The notes below the pieces were generated by a model. The model searched no databases, was not told where the DNA came from, and saw only the letters and a program-made list of their open reading frames with translations. Positions 1-8,869 of a stretch of 64,000 nucleotides of DNA are shown here, one piece after another. Position 1 is the first letter of the stretch; each line of letters begins with the position of its first letter. Location of the stretch: the NCBI RefSeq assembly GCF_000821085.1, contig NZ_CCXR01000001.1:3307001-3371000 (forward strand), read 5' to 3'. Origin of the DNA: Bacillus sp. B-jedd (GTDB lineage: Bacteria; Bacillota; Bacilli; Bacillales; Cytobacillaceae). A program made the position numbers and the translations under genes.

Positions 1-570
1 TAATGCCCTTTTTTCTTCTTGAAGCAAGTAATCAATCATTCTTTCGCCATTCGGCATTTGGAGCAGCCTGGACAGATGGTGCATCACTAGCGCGCGCTTA
101 TCAAATTCAGTCCCTTTCAGGTGATAGCCGTTCTGGCGTGTGTAGCGAATCCGGATCAAAAAATGGGTATTCGTTTCATTGGCCTTTTTGACATCAGCCA
201 AAACAGTGTTCCGGCTTACCTGGAGAAGCTGGATTAAATGCGCGGCTGAAATCGGTTCGCTGCGGATGAAGAGATACAGGTAAATAATAATCCGACGCTC
301 CTCCTCCGACAAAACAATCCCGCGTTTCGGGCCAATGATTTCGTGGGTGAGGACATGCTCCCGGACAGCCTCAGGAACCTCAAGATGCCTGGCCCCTTTG
401 AACGGAATCGGTGGAAGCCGCCGGTCCTCCAGCCAATCATTGATTTTCCTCAGATCATACGTAACCTGCCTTCTCGATAAATTCCTCAGCTCCATTAACT
501 GATTCACTGAAGGCCGCTTCATTTTCAACAACTCATCCAACAACTCTGCGGGACGCGCTTCAAGTAACAT
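1..570 (-). CDS. BglG/MtlR-type PTS-modulated transcriptional regulator (5' part only)
   Basis: The reading frame is open from an ATG at 570 down to the window edge (190 codons), so the protein is cut off by the window, not broken. The start follows an AGGAGGT ribosome site. The N-terminal 60 residues look like an HTH_11-type winged helix (PSVNQLMELRNLSRRQVTYDL), and a second HTH-like segment follows (AAHLIQLLQVSRNTVLADV), the arrangement seen in BglG/MtlR/Mga-type activators and antiterminators that carry PRD domains further downstream. Such proteins are controlled by PTS phosphorylation of PRD histidines; those domains would lie outside the window, so the target operon and sugar cannot be named. 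Confidence 0.7.
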   Translation of the reverse strand, partial: MLLEARPAELLDELLKMKRPSVNQLMELRNLSRRQVTYDLRKINDWLEDRRLPPIPFKGARHLEVPEAVREHVLTHEIIGPKRGIVLSEEERRIIIYLYLFIRSEPISAAHLIQLLQVSRNTVLADVKKANETNTHFLIRIRYTRQNGYHLKGTEFDKRALVMHHLSRLLQMPNGERMIDYLLQEEKRAL

Positions 571-736
571 ACACCTAGAACCTCCTACTAACATCATATG
601 CCATAAAAATAACAAAATGTTCTGACATTTAGTCCAATTCCTGTTCATTATACCTTACAAAACTGGACCCATCCCCCCTTCAACCAAGAGTTGTATGTGG
701 CAGGGGACGGTTCCCTACTTTTTTCTAAATATGTTG

Positions 737-765
737 GTGACAGTATAAAGGTTTAATTGTATAAT
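737..765 (+). promoter_or_regulatory. Putative sigma-A promoter of the secreted Ig-repeat protein
   Basis: A -35 box GTGACA (737-742) and a perfect -10 box TATAAT (760-765) are separated by 17 bp, about 35 bp before the start codon at 800. A partial copy of the dispersed palindrome (GGCAGGGGACGGTTCC) lies just upstream at about 700-715. Confidence 0.5.
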
Positions 766-799
766 TTTTACAAAGAATCCAATTTGACAGGAGATTGTG

Positions 800-3700
800 A
801 TGGTCATAAATTTGAGGAAATGGCTGGTTGGAATTGTTGCTGGGGTTTTTATGTTTTCGAATTTCGGTCCTTTTGAGGCGGGGCGTGTGGAGGCTTCGAA
901 CTATGAACGGATGTGGGAGCTTCCTAAGTTGAGGACTGAGAACTCGAGTACGTTTCTGAATACGAATGGATCAATGACGGTTGATCTCTATCCTTTTCCT
1001 GTGTATGAAAAGGATAGTACTGGGAAATTTGTGAGAAAGGATTTAACTGCCCTCGAAGGGCCGGTCAGTCAGGTTTCTTATATATCGGACTCGGAGCGCG
1101 GGACTAATTTTGCCAGCGAAGGTCTTGTCAAAATTGGCAAGGATGAGAACAGGGCTTATCGGACGTTTATTCATTTCGGGAATAAGCTGCCGAAATTCAA
1201 AGAAAATGAACATATTATTAACGCGAAACTGCAGCTTTATATGGAAGGCAGCGTGAGTGAGCCACCTTCCGGAAGCCCCTGGCATAAGGATGCCACTTTT
1301 TCTGTCCATAATGTGTTGACTGCCTGGGATAGCGGGCAGCTCACTTGGGACCAGCAGCCGCAAGTAAGTGAGCTGCCGGTAGTCGCTGAAACGTTTGAAA
1401 AGGATGTTGATAACCCGCGATTTAGATGGGATGTGACAAACCTTGTCAAGGAGTGGCAGAAAAATCCCGATTTCTCGAATGGAATTGCCTTGAAAGCCAC
1501 TGATGAAACGAAACCCGGTACAGCGATATCAGTTAAAAAAATTTCCCAAAATATTAATTACATACCGGTCCTGCAGATTAATTATGTCGATGTGAATGTC
1601 TTTGATATCATCGCATCTGGAACAGGCTATGAGCGTAACAGCGAGAAGGGGTCCATCAATTTAAGCTGGTTTGGACCTCCTGGAGCCACGGGATACAAAG
1701 TACTTATATACAACGGCAAGGAATATGAAGAAATTGAAGTTGGAAGGGAAACCTCATGGTCCTCGTCCGGAAAGAACATCTGGCCGACAAAGGAGCAGAT
1801 CGCGAATGGTGAATACCGGCTACGATTGGACGGAAGCGGAGGGCCATTGGCCGATAATCCCGGGCCTGTTTATCAAAATGCCGGCGCCGAAGGAATTGAC
1901 GACCCATTCGCTTATTATTTCCGCGTTGTTGCTTATTATGATGATTATACGGTTACATCTGATCGGGTAATGGTTTATATTCCCGACCAGACCGCGCCTT
2001 CAGCCCCGAAAAACATCCGTGTCAATGAGCTACACAGCAATTTCACGGTTACGTGGGATCCAGCCGTGGATGACCGGACTGGAATAAAAAACTATCAGGT
2101 TATCGTGAGGGATGTCTATACGAGGCTTGTATCGGCTAAGACTACGGAAGAAACCCAGATTACTTTGAATGAAAATATTCTTACTCTTGGCCAACGCTAT
2201 GAAATATTTGTGAGGGCCTACGACAAAGCAGGCTGGCAGGAGAATTATGCAGAGTCAGAGAGTGTAATGGCCACACCAAGAAAATTAAGAGATGCAAAGG
2301 TTACCGGTTACGCCATGCCAATTCCCCCAATTGACACATCAGAGTGGCTAAATTTTCGGCTGAGAGTGCAGAATGAAGGGACAGAGGAATGGTCGGCCGC
2401 CAACGGCTATGAAATTCGGGTTGAAGGTTTGTCTTACAGTTATACACTTCGCCCTGACGAAGTGGTTAAATCCGGCGAAGTGGGGGATTTTGGTTTTACG
2501 ATCATGGAAGAAAATCCGCTTGGCGAAATTCCTATCAAATTTGGACTCTATCATCCTGAAACGGGATGGGTCGGGCAGCCAGTAGAGAGAACGATTGTCA
2601 TTGAGGACCTTAAAGCTCCAGCTATCAATCTTGAAACGCCTTCCCGGACTGAAGACAGATTGAAAGGCGATGTCCTATTTAAAGGGACGATAAGCGATGT
2701 CCAGTTAAAAAGCTACTCGATTATGTACGGAAAAGGGGAATCCCCTTCCGAGTGGACGACAATTAAAACCGTCTCTGACGGAAGCGGCTTGATTAATACG
2801 AGCTGGAGTACGAGGGGCATACCTACAGGGTCCTATACGCTGAGAATTTTTGCAGAGGACACATCAGGCAACACACGGACCTATGATTCTGTTGTTTCTA
2901 TTAATATTCCGCCTATGCCTCCAAGTTTTTTTGATGAATTGACTGATTTTACAAAAACAATTTCAGGGAAAGCCGAGCCGCTATCGACAGTGAAAATATC
3001 GACGAAGAGCGGCATCCTGCTAGGCAGCGCGCTAACAGGTGAAAACGGTACCTTTACGATCCAGATTCCTTCGGCTCAGCATGCCGGAACAGTCTTGGAA
3101 ATCTCAACAACTGATTTGGTCGGTAATATGAGCCGTCCGATTTATGTAACGGTGAGTGACAAAACACCACCCGCTGCACCAAAAGTGAACACCGTTGGAG
3201 ATAATTCACAAACCATTACCGGTTCAGCCGAGAAAGGGTCTTACATCCTGGTGTTCAATGGCACTACCCGCCTCACTGAGGGATATGTAAAAGATGATGG
3301 AACCTTTTCATTTACACTTTTGCAAAAACAGCCTGCTGGCTCAGTATTGACTGTAACCGCAACAGACCAGGACAATAATCAAAGTGCTCCGGCAAAGGTG
3401 ACGGTTGTTGATAAAACACCGCCACCCGCACCGAGAATGAATAGCGTGGCGGACAACTCGACAACTGTTACTGGCACTGCCGAAAAGGGTTCGGACGTCA
3501 AGGTCACAAAAGGGACCGACGTTCTAGGCACGGCAACTGTAAGGTCCGATGGGACTTATTCCGTGTCTATTCCAAAACAGCCGGCAGGTACGATTCTTAA
3601 AGTCACAGCGACAGACAAAGCGTTAAATGTAAGCGCGGCAGTGGGCATGACGGTCATCGACAAAACGCCGCCACCCGTACCGAGAATGAACACTGTTGCC

Positions 3701-4159
3701 AATACAAGTACGGCCATTTCAGGGACAGCTGAAAAATTTGCGGTGATTCGAATTTATAAAGAATCAACTGTCATTGCCTCTACAACCGTAAAAGCAGATG
3801 GAAAATATACAGCCTTAATTCCTAAGCAGGCAGCAGGAACCATCTTATATGTCACTGCCACTGACAAAGCAAAAAATGTGAGCGGAAAGGCAAAAACGAC
3901 TGTCATCGATAAAATCGCTCCTGCAATCCCGACAGTTAATACCGTCTACTCCACTAACACAACCGTAAAAGGGAAAGCCGAAAAATACTCATATATCACT
4001 GTCAAAAATGGAAAAACGATCATCGGAACCGCCCAAACCGATTCCAAAGGCAACTACACAGTCAAAATAAAACGCCAAAAACGCGGCAACACCCTAACCA
4101 TCACAGCCAAAGACAAAGCCGGCAACACAAGCAAACCACGAACAATTAAAGTAAGATAA
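800..4159 (+). CDS. Large secreted DNRLRE / fibronectin III / Ig-repeat protein
   Basis: A 1119-residue exported protein. The ATG at 800 is preferred over the GTG three bases earlier because of the AGGAGA site at 789-794. A signal peptide (residues 1 to about 32, ending VEA) is followed by a DNRLRE-type lectin-like domain (about 60-270, with RTFIHF and the WDVTNLVKEW motif), fibronectin-III-like domains (about 280-490), a CARDB-like segment, an Ig-like domain and five C-terminal Ig repeats of about 80 residues, each starting near DKTPPPAPRMN and containing ITGTAEKG...VTATDKA. There is no LPXTG motif and no catalytic domain, so it is probably a surface or matrix adhesin, or a carbohydrate-binding protein kept by non-covalent contacts. 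The stop codon directly abuts a dispersed palindrome. Base composition resembles the neighbours. The exact ligand is unknown. Confidence 0.8.
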   Translation: MVINLRKWLVGIVAGVFMFSNFGPFEAGRVEASNYERMWELPKLRTENSSTFLNTNGSMTVDLYPFPVYEKDSTGKFVRKDLTALEGPVSQVSYISDSERGTNFASEGLVKIGKDENRAYRTFIHFGNKLPKFKENEHIINAKLQLYMEGSVSEPPSGSPWHKDATFSVHNVLTAWDSGQLTWDQQPQVSELPVVAETFEKDVDNPRFRWDVTNLVKEWQKNPDFSNGIALKATDETKPGTAISVKKISQNINYIPVLQINYVDVNVFDIIASGTGYERNSEKGSINLSWFGPPGATGYKVLIYNGKEYEEIEVGRETSWSSSGKNIWPTKEQIANGEYRLRLDGSGGPLADNPGPVYQNAGAEGIDDPFAYYFRVVAYYDDYTVTSDRVMVYIPDQTAPSAPKNIRVNELHSNFTVTWDPAVDDRTGIKNYQVIVRDVYTRLVSAKTTEETQITLNENILTLGQRYEIFVRAYDKAGWQENYAESESVMATPRKLRDAKVTGYAMPIPPIDTSEWLNFRLRVQNEGTEEWSAANGYEIRVEGLSYSYTLRPDEVVKSGEVGDFGFTIMEENPLGEIPIKFGLYHPETGWVGQPVERTIVIEDLKAPAINLETPSRTEDRLKGDVLFKGTISDVQLKSYSIMYGKGESPSEWTTIKTVSDGSGLINTSWSTRGIPTGSYTLRIFAEDTSGNTRTYDSVVSINIPPMPPSFFDELTDFTKTISGKAEPLSTVKISTKSGILLGSALTGENGTFTIQIPSAQHAGTVLEISTTDLVGNMSRPIYVTVSDKTPPAAPKVNTVGDNSQTITGSAEKGSYILVFNGTTRLTEGYVKDDGTFSFTLLQKQPAGSVLTVTATDQDNNQSAPAKVTVVDKTPPPAPRMNSVADNSTTVTGTAEKGSDVKVTKGTDVLGTATVRSDGTYSVSIPKQPAGTILKVTATDKALNVSAAVGMTVIDKTPPPVPRMNTVANTSTAISGTAEKFAVIRIYKESTVIASTTVKADGKYTALIPKQAAGTILYVTATDKAKNVSGKAKTTVIDKIAPAIPTVNTVYSTNTTVKGKAEKYSYITVKNGKTIIGTAQTDSKGNYTVKIKRQKRGNTLTITAKDKAGNTSKPRTIKVR

Positions 4160-4226
4160 AGCAAGGGGACGGTCCCCGCGCTTCCTTCGGATGTCGAATG
4201 AGGCAGCAGGACCGTCCCTTTGTGTC
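4160..4226. repeat. Dispersed 3'-end palindrome, copy A1
   Basis: Imperfect inverted repeat with arms GCAAGGGGACGGTCC... and ...CAGGACCGTCCCTTTG. It begins at the base after the TAA of the preceding gene. Other full or partial copies are at about 700, 5679, 8670, 14725, 16608, 18055, 18505, 19540, 21098, 25995, 27766, 29116, 29824, 33885, 35360, 42304 and 63298. Confidence 0.85.
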
Positions 4227-4357
4227 TTTCGGCATGGAACTGGTGTGGCGGAAGCCTCGCTTTCTTTCTCTTGGCCTAAAAGTTTTTCGACAAAAGGAGG
4301 AATTTGCAGAATATTGTTGAAATTAGGTAAAGAATGAAATTTTTGGGGGGATGTTTG

Positions 4358-5677
4358 ATGAAGGCTTTGGTTTCTTTTTTTAACCGCGTGATGCAGCGGT
4401 ATTTGCCGGATCCATTTCTGTTTGTCGTAATCCTGACGTTTGTGGTGTTTGGGCTGGGGCTTATCTTTACGGACAGCGGGCCGTACCAGATGGTCCAGCA
4501 TTGGGGAACCGGATTTTGGAGCCTGCTTCTATTTTCAATGCAAATGGTTCTTGTTCTTGTGACCGGGCATGTTTTGGCAAGCAGCCGTGTATTTAAAAGG
4601 GGGCTCGGTGCGCTCGCTTCGACAGCTAAATCACCTGGGCAGGCAATCTTGATTGTAACGGTAGTTTCCATGATTGCCAGCTTAATTAACTGGGGATTCG
4701 GTCTCGTCATCGGCGCCCTTTTTGCCAAGGAGCTGGCCCGTAAAGTTAAAAATGTCGATTATCGGCTGTTAATTGCAAGCGCTTACAGTGGGTTTGTCGT
4801 TTGGCACGGCGGCTTTTCAGGATCTGTCCCGCTCACTATTGCGACACCGGGGCACTTTTCAGAAGGAATGATTGGCATCATTTCAACGGACCAAACCATT
4901 TTTGCAGGCTTCAACTTGTTCATTGTTGCTGCCATTTTCATTATTCTACCTTTCGTGAACCGATTTATGATGCCATCAAAAGATGAAACAGTCGCTGTCG
5001 ACCCTTTGGTCCTGGAAGAGCCTGCCTATGCCGCGGCCATTGAACAAGGCGCGATGACACCTGCTGACCGCCTAGAAAACAGCCGTATCGTTTCCATGCT
5101 GATAGGGATTTTCGGACTTGTTTTCCTTTTTTACTATTTTGCTAATAATGGTTTCAAGCTGAATCTTGATATCGTCAACTTCCTGTTCCTGTTCCTCGGT
5201 ATCATGTTCCACGGAACGCCGAAACAGTTCCTGGAAGCTGTGATGAACGCGGTGAAAGGCGCAAGCGGCATTATTGTCCAGTTCCCGTTCTATGCGGGCA
5301 TCATGGGGATGATGACGGCATCCGGACTTGCTGCTGTCATGTCTCAAGGGTTCGTGGCCATTTCAAATGAATACACGTTCCACTTCTTTACTTTCCTAAG
5401 CGCCGGACTCGTGAACTTCTTCGTTCCATCCGGCGGTGGACAGTGGGCCGTGCAGGCACCTGTCATGTTGGAAGCAGCCCAGACAATGGGCGTCTCCATA
5501 CCAAAAACCGCCATGGCTGTAGCTTGGGGCGATGCCTGGACCAACTTGATCCAGCCATTCTGGGCCCTTCCTGCGCTAGCCATCGCCGGCCTAAAAGCTA
5601 GAGACATCATGGGATACTGTGTGCTGACCCTCATCGTCACAGGCACCATCATCTCGCTAGGCTTTCTTATATTTTAA
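4358..5677 (+). CDS. atoE: Short-chain fatty acid transporter, AtoE family (TIGR00366)
   Basis: A 439-residue polytopic membrane protein resembling E. coli AtoE (about 440 residues), which takes up short-chain fatty acids such as acetoacetate and butyrate. Ten or more hydrophobic segments are visible, and the conserved glycine/proline-rich stretches YSGFVVWHGGFSGSVPL and FFVPSGGGQWAVQAP typical of this family are present. The start at 4358 is chosen because a GGGGGGA site lies 5-11 bases before it; an ATG at 4334 lacks a good site. The gene stands alone: no ato/ctf CoA-transferase genes flank it. It converges on the aminopeptidase gene, with a dispersed palindrome between them. Substrate assignment is by family only. 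Confidence 0.85.
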   Translation: MKALVSFFNRVMQRYLPDPFLFVVILTFVVFGLGLIFTDSGPYQMVQHWGTGFWSLLLFSMQMVLVLVTGHVLASSRVFKRGLGALASTAKSPGQAILIVTVVSMIASLINWGFGLVIGALFAKELARKVKNVDYRLLIASAYSGFVVWHGGFSGSVPLTIATPGHFSEGMIGIISTDQTIFAGFNLFIVAAIFIILPFVNRFMMPSKDETVAVDPLVLEEPAYAAAIEQGAMTPADRLENSRIVSMLIGIFGLVFLFYYFANNGFKLNLDIVNFLFLFLGIMFHGTPKQFLEAVMNAVKGASGIIVQFPFYAGIMGMMTASGLAAVMSQGFVAISNEYTFHFFTFLSAGLVNFFVPSGGGQWAVQAPVMLEAAQTMGVSIPKTAMAVAWGDAWTNLIQPFWALPALAIAGLKARDIMGYCVLTLIVTGTIISLGFLIF

Positions 5678-5678
5678 T

Positions 5679-5748
5679 TAAGAAAAGGGACGGTTCCAAC
5701 GCTTCATTCGAGGTTCGAATGATGCAGCGGAACTGTCCCCTTTGCTTC
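5679..5748. repeat. Dispersed 3'-end palindrome, copy A2
   Basis: Arms AAAAGGGACGGTTCCAACGCTTCATTCGA and its near complement TTCGAATGATGCAGCGG...CCCCTTT. It fills the gap between two convergent genes, starting a few bases after the AtoE stop, and could fold in RNA from either strand. Confidence 0.85.
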
Positions 5749-5762
5749 TACTTGTATCTCAT

Positions 5763-7166
5763 TTATGCTCCTGGCGGACGGTTTTCGAAGTCATAGTCGA
5801 CTGGCTGCGGTGCAACTCTGGAATGTGTTAGGGCTGGGGTGTCTGGCCGGGCAATCTGGTAGACGGATGCGCCAACAATTTCTGCGGTTTCTTGGAGTTT
5901 GTTTTTGTCGATTTTGTCAATTGTATCTGCGGGTGTGTGGTACCATGGCTCAAGTGGCGAGTGAATGAAAAGGGCTGCAGGTATTCCAAGTTCATGGAAT
6001 GGCTGATGGTCACTCCGTCCTAATTGGCCGTAAGGGACTGCTTCTTTAAGCGCTGTTCTTGCGCCTGCTGAAGAAGCTAGATCGGTGACCAGGTTCTTTT
6101 TGCCATCAATTGTATACATGATTAATCCGTTTGCTTTGTTATTGCCGCCTGCATCCTTACTTCCGATCATGTCCATCTGGAAGTGGGCGACAATCCGGTC
6201 GGCTTCCTTTTCACTTAATGTGCCCGCATAATGGTACGACCCCAGTAAGCCCAATTCCTCCGAACCAAATGTCACGAAGCGAAGTTCGGTATCAATTGGC
6301 ATATTCGCCATGACCCTGGCAAGTTCCAGAACAGCCGAAACGCCCGAAGCGTCGTCATTCGCTCCTGGACCGTTTGCAACGGAATCGTGATGCGCCCCAA
6401 TCATGACCACCTGGCCGGTATCCTTGTTTTTATGAGGTTTCATTTTTGCAATTACGTTGTAGGAGGTTCTTTGTTCAAGGCCTGAACCTGTTACTTTAAT
6501 ATGGGCTGTTAACGGCCCGTTTTTCAACTGCTCCACCAGTGCTAGCCCTTGGGCTCTTGTGATGGAAACCGCCGGAATATTTTGCCCATAGGCAGCTTGT
6601 CCAAATGCATTCGACGTTCCGGTATTGTTATACATAATAACCCCAACCGCACCTTTGTCAAAAACATTCTGGATTTTTTCAATAAACGTGATGTCGCCTC
6701 GTTCGATCAGAGCTATTTTCCCTCTCACGCTGTCGGGAACTGTGCCTGCAAAAGCTTTACCGGCATTAACAACTTCCGCAGTAACTTCACCGCTGTATGA
6801 GCCGGTCATGACATATGGCTTTAGATTCACCCCGCCAATATCCAATATTCCACTAACATTGTTTCTAATTGTTTTGTAGATAGGGAAATGCTGTACCTCA
6901 GTTTCATAGCCATATTGTTTAAAATGGCCCTCTATGTACTCGACGCCCCTTACCTCTCCTTCTGTTCCAGCCTCACGTGGGACCTGTGATAAATAGGCTA
7001 TATGGTTATACATGTTGTCAGCACTTATTTTCTTGATGATCTTGTTGTCAAAAGCCGAAGCAGCATTTTGATTTGGCGCGCCCTCGTTTCCTTGGGCATA
7101 AACTCCCCCTGTACTTAATACCAACCCTGCGGCCATAAGAATGGCCATCGTCCTTTTTTTGCTCAT
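5763..7166 (-). CDS. ywaD: Secreted aminopeptidase, peptidase family M28 with PA domain (YwaD-like)
   Basis: A 467-residue exported zinc exopeptidase. A signal peptide (MSKKRTMAILMAAGLVLS...VYA) is followed by a protease-associated (PA) insert at about residues 130-230 and the M28 catalytic domain at about 250-440. Zinc ligand motifs of family M28 are visible: GAHHDSV, NDDASGVSAV, FGSEELGLLGS, DMIG and the final YHTPADT. These enzymes release N-terminal amino acids from peptides outside the cell. Length and architecture match B. subtilis YwaD. The start has a strong AAAGGGGAGG site. A cre sequence lies just upstream, so CcpA control is likely. Confidence 0.9.
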   Translation of the reverse strand: MSKKRTMAILMAAGLVLSTGGVYAQGNEGAPNQNAASAFDNKIIKKISADNMYNHIAYLSQVPREAGTEGEVRGVEYIEGHFKQYGYETEVQHFPIYKTIRNNVSGILDIGGVNLKPYVMTGSYSGEVTAEVVNAGKAFAGTVPDSVRGKIALIERGDITFIEKIQNVFDKGAVGVIMYNNTGTSNAFGQAAYGQNIPAVSITRAQGLALVEQLKNGPLTAHIKVTGSGLEQRTSYNVIAKMKPHKNKDTGQVVMIGAHHDSVANGPGANDDASGVSAVLELARVMANMPIDTELRFVTFGSEELGLLGSYHYAGTLSEKEADRIVAHFQMDMIGSKDAGGNNKANGLIMYTIDGKKNLVTDLASSAGARTALKEAVPYGQLGRSDHQPFHELGIPAALFIHSPLEPWYHTPADTIDKIDKNKLQETAEIVGASVYQIARPDTPALTHSRVAPQPVDYDFENRPPGA

Positions 7167-7184
7167 AATACCTCCCCTTTCAAT

Positions 7185-7200
7185 TTGTAAACGCTTTTAT
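7185..7200 (-). promoter_or_regulatory. Catabolite responsive element (cre) upstream of ywaD
   Basis: TTGTAAACGCTTTTAT matches the Bacillus cre consensus WTGNNARCGNWWWCAW with one mismatch. It lies 19-34 bp before the ywaD start codon, where CcpA would act as a roadblock. The regulatory role is inferred from the consensus. Confidence 0.6.
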
Positions 7201-7441
7201 TTTTAATTATTCTTCATTTAAATATTTTTGTAAAATTCAATAAACTTACATATTTCTCCCTCATGCAGCGATTTCTATGGCTATTCACCTAGACACTTAC
7301 AAGTTTTTTGTATAAACATGTTGTAAAACATAGAAACTCCCAATAAGATTAGGCTAAAAGAACCATAGAAATGATACAAGAGAGCCTCCTCTCTGCTTAT
7401 TAGGGAATGGGGAAAACTCTTAAAATTTTTTTCTTTTGCTC

Positions 7442-7471
7442 TTGACAGACAAGGGTGGTTTCCAGCATAAT
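7442..7471 (+). promoter_or_regulatory. Putative promoter of the T-box leader/proC
   Basis: A perfect TTGACA (7442-7447) and CATAAT (7466-7471) with an 18-bp spacer. Transcription from here would start near 7478 and run through the T-box leader. Between ywaD and this promoter (about 7200-7440) I see no convincing gene. Confidence 0.55.
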
Positions 7472-7539
7472 GACAATTAAAACTTCGGAATATTCTAACG
7501 ATCATTGTGATAGAATAAGAAAAATGCAGTTGAATAAAG

Positions 7540-7830
7540 TAAAGCGGTGATTGGGGCCAGTAGATGGGATATGGCGAAAGAGAGTGAAGCTCAGCGGCTG
7601 AAAGGCTTCACAGCCCTCTTGAACATCGAACCTACCCCGGGAGCTGCCAGGCAAACCTGGACGCGTATCCGGCGATATTGGAGTTGAGTGAGCTTTTTTG
7701 CAAAAAAGCGGCGCAACGGATGCTCATGCATCCTAGTACGTTGTCCGCTTTTGCCGGCAGGAAAGTGAATAAAGGTGGTACCACGGAAGAATGGCCTTTC
7801 GTCCTTTGCGGATGAAGGGCCTTTTTGCAT
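7540..7830 (+). promoter_or_regulatory. T-box riboswitch leader, proline-specific (specifier CCU)
   Basis: The conserved T-box sequence AAAGGTGGTACCACGG is at 7771-7786. It is followed by a factor-independent terminator with arms 7793-7804 and 7810-7821 and a T run at 7822-7826. Stem I shows the AGAGAG bulge and, on its 3' side, GAA-CCT-A with CCT at 7631-7633 in the specifier position, a proline codon. Uncharged tRNA-Pro would stabilise the antiterminator and switch on proC. The specificity fits the downstream gene, which makes the final enzyme of proline synthesis. Confidence 0.93.
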
Positions 7831-7851
7831 TCAAAAATTGGAGGGGTTAAC

Positions 7852-8721
7852 GTGAAAAAGCTTGTCTTTGTAGGTGCGGGCTCGATGGCGGAAGCGATGA
7901 TTTCCGGAATCATTGCCAACGGTCTTATTCATAATCAAAACATTTGGGTGACAAACAGGCGGGACCAGGAAAGGCTAACCTGCATTGAAACAAAATACGG
8001 TGTCCGTACGACTTATGATAAACGGGAACTTTTCCGGGATGCCGACGCGGTCATTTTGGCGATGAAGCCTAAGGATGCGGTCGCTGGCCTGGCGAAGATT
8101 TTGCCAGTTTTGCATGAACAGACGCTCGTCATTTCCGTCCTCGCCGGACTCGCGATCAGCAGCATTGAGCGGCTGGCCGGCCGTGAGCTGGCGGTGGTCC
8201 GGGCCATGCCGAATACATCCGCAGCGATTGGGAAATCGGCGACTGGCCTGGCCTTTAACGCACAAGTCACCGAGGAACAGGCCTCACTGGCAAAAAAACT
8301 CTTTGAAACCGTGGGCATGGCGGCCTTTGTTGAGGAAAGCCAACTTGACGCCGTGACTGGCCTATCAGGAAGCGGTCCCGCGTACATCTACTACCTGGTC
8401 GAAGCGATGGAAAACAGCGCAGCGGAAATAGGCCTCGAAGGCCATCTGGCAAAAGAACTCATCATCCAGACACTTCTCGGTGCCGCCGAGATGCTCAAAA
8501 CATCAGACAAACCGTCCCGCCAGCTCCGCCACGAAGTCACAAGCCCAGGCGGTACAACCGAAGCCGGCATCCGCATCCTCGAAAACCGCCAAGTCCAAGA
8601 CTCCCTTATCCACTGCATCAAAGAAGCCACGGCCCAATCCAAGCGGCTTGGCAGGATGCTGAGTGAGGCAGGGGACGGTCCCAGTGGCTCAGTGATTGAG
8701 TTGCGGGAGCGGAGTTCTTGA
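7852..8721 (+). CDS. proC: Pyrroline-5-carboxylate reductase
   Basis: A 289-residue enzyme that reduces 1-pyrroline-5-carboxylate to proline with NAD(P)H. The Rossmann motif GAGSMAEAMISG is at the N-terminus, AMPNTSAAIGK near residue 115, and the signature LSGSGPAYIYYLVEAM plus TSPGGTTEAGI are in the C-terminal dimer domain. The GTG at 7852 is the start because of the GGAGGGG site at 7840-7846; an upstream ATG at 7825 lies inside the T-box terminator. The last 15 residues or so (GDGPSGSVIELRERSS) are unusual for the family and are partly encoded by a fragment of the dispersed palindrome (GCAGGGGACGGTCCC at about 8669). Corresponds to the proI/proC class of Bacillus. Confidence 0.95.
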   Translation: MKKLVFVGAGSMAEAMISGIIANGLIHNQNIWVTNRRDQERLTCIETKYGVRTTYDKRELFRDADAVILAMKPKDAVAGLAKILPVLHEQTLVISVLAGLAISSIERLAGRELAVVRAMPNTSAAIGKSATGLAFNAQVTEEQASLAKKLFETVGMAAFVEESQLDAVTGLSGSGPAYIYYLVEAMENSAAEIGLEGHLAKELIIQTLLGAAEMLKTSDKPSRQLRHEVTSPGGTTEAGIRILENRQVQDSLIHCIKEATAQSKRLGRMLSEAGDGPSGSVIELRERSS

Positions 8722-8869
8722 ATAAATCGTGTAAGAGTTTCCCTTTGGCAAATATCAAATATAAAATTGAGTGGCACTTTACCCGGCCTGCTGCCTCCTA
8801 CTGTCGTATACCCAATAAAGACGAGGCAGCCAATCTGCCCTTTATGCTATAACATACCGTTCCGACCCT

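Noticed and set aside
7281..7505. Minus-strand 74-codon frame upstream of the T-box
   Set aside because: No ribosome site, unlikely amino acid pattern, and it overlaps the T-box promoter region.
7825..7851. ATG start for proC at 7825
   Set aside because: It lies within the T-box terminator; the GTG at 7852 has the ribosome site and the usual N-terminus.
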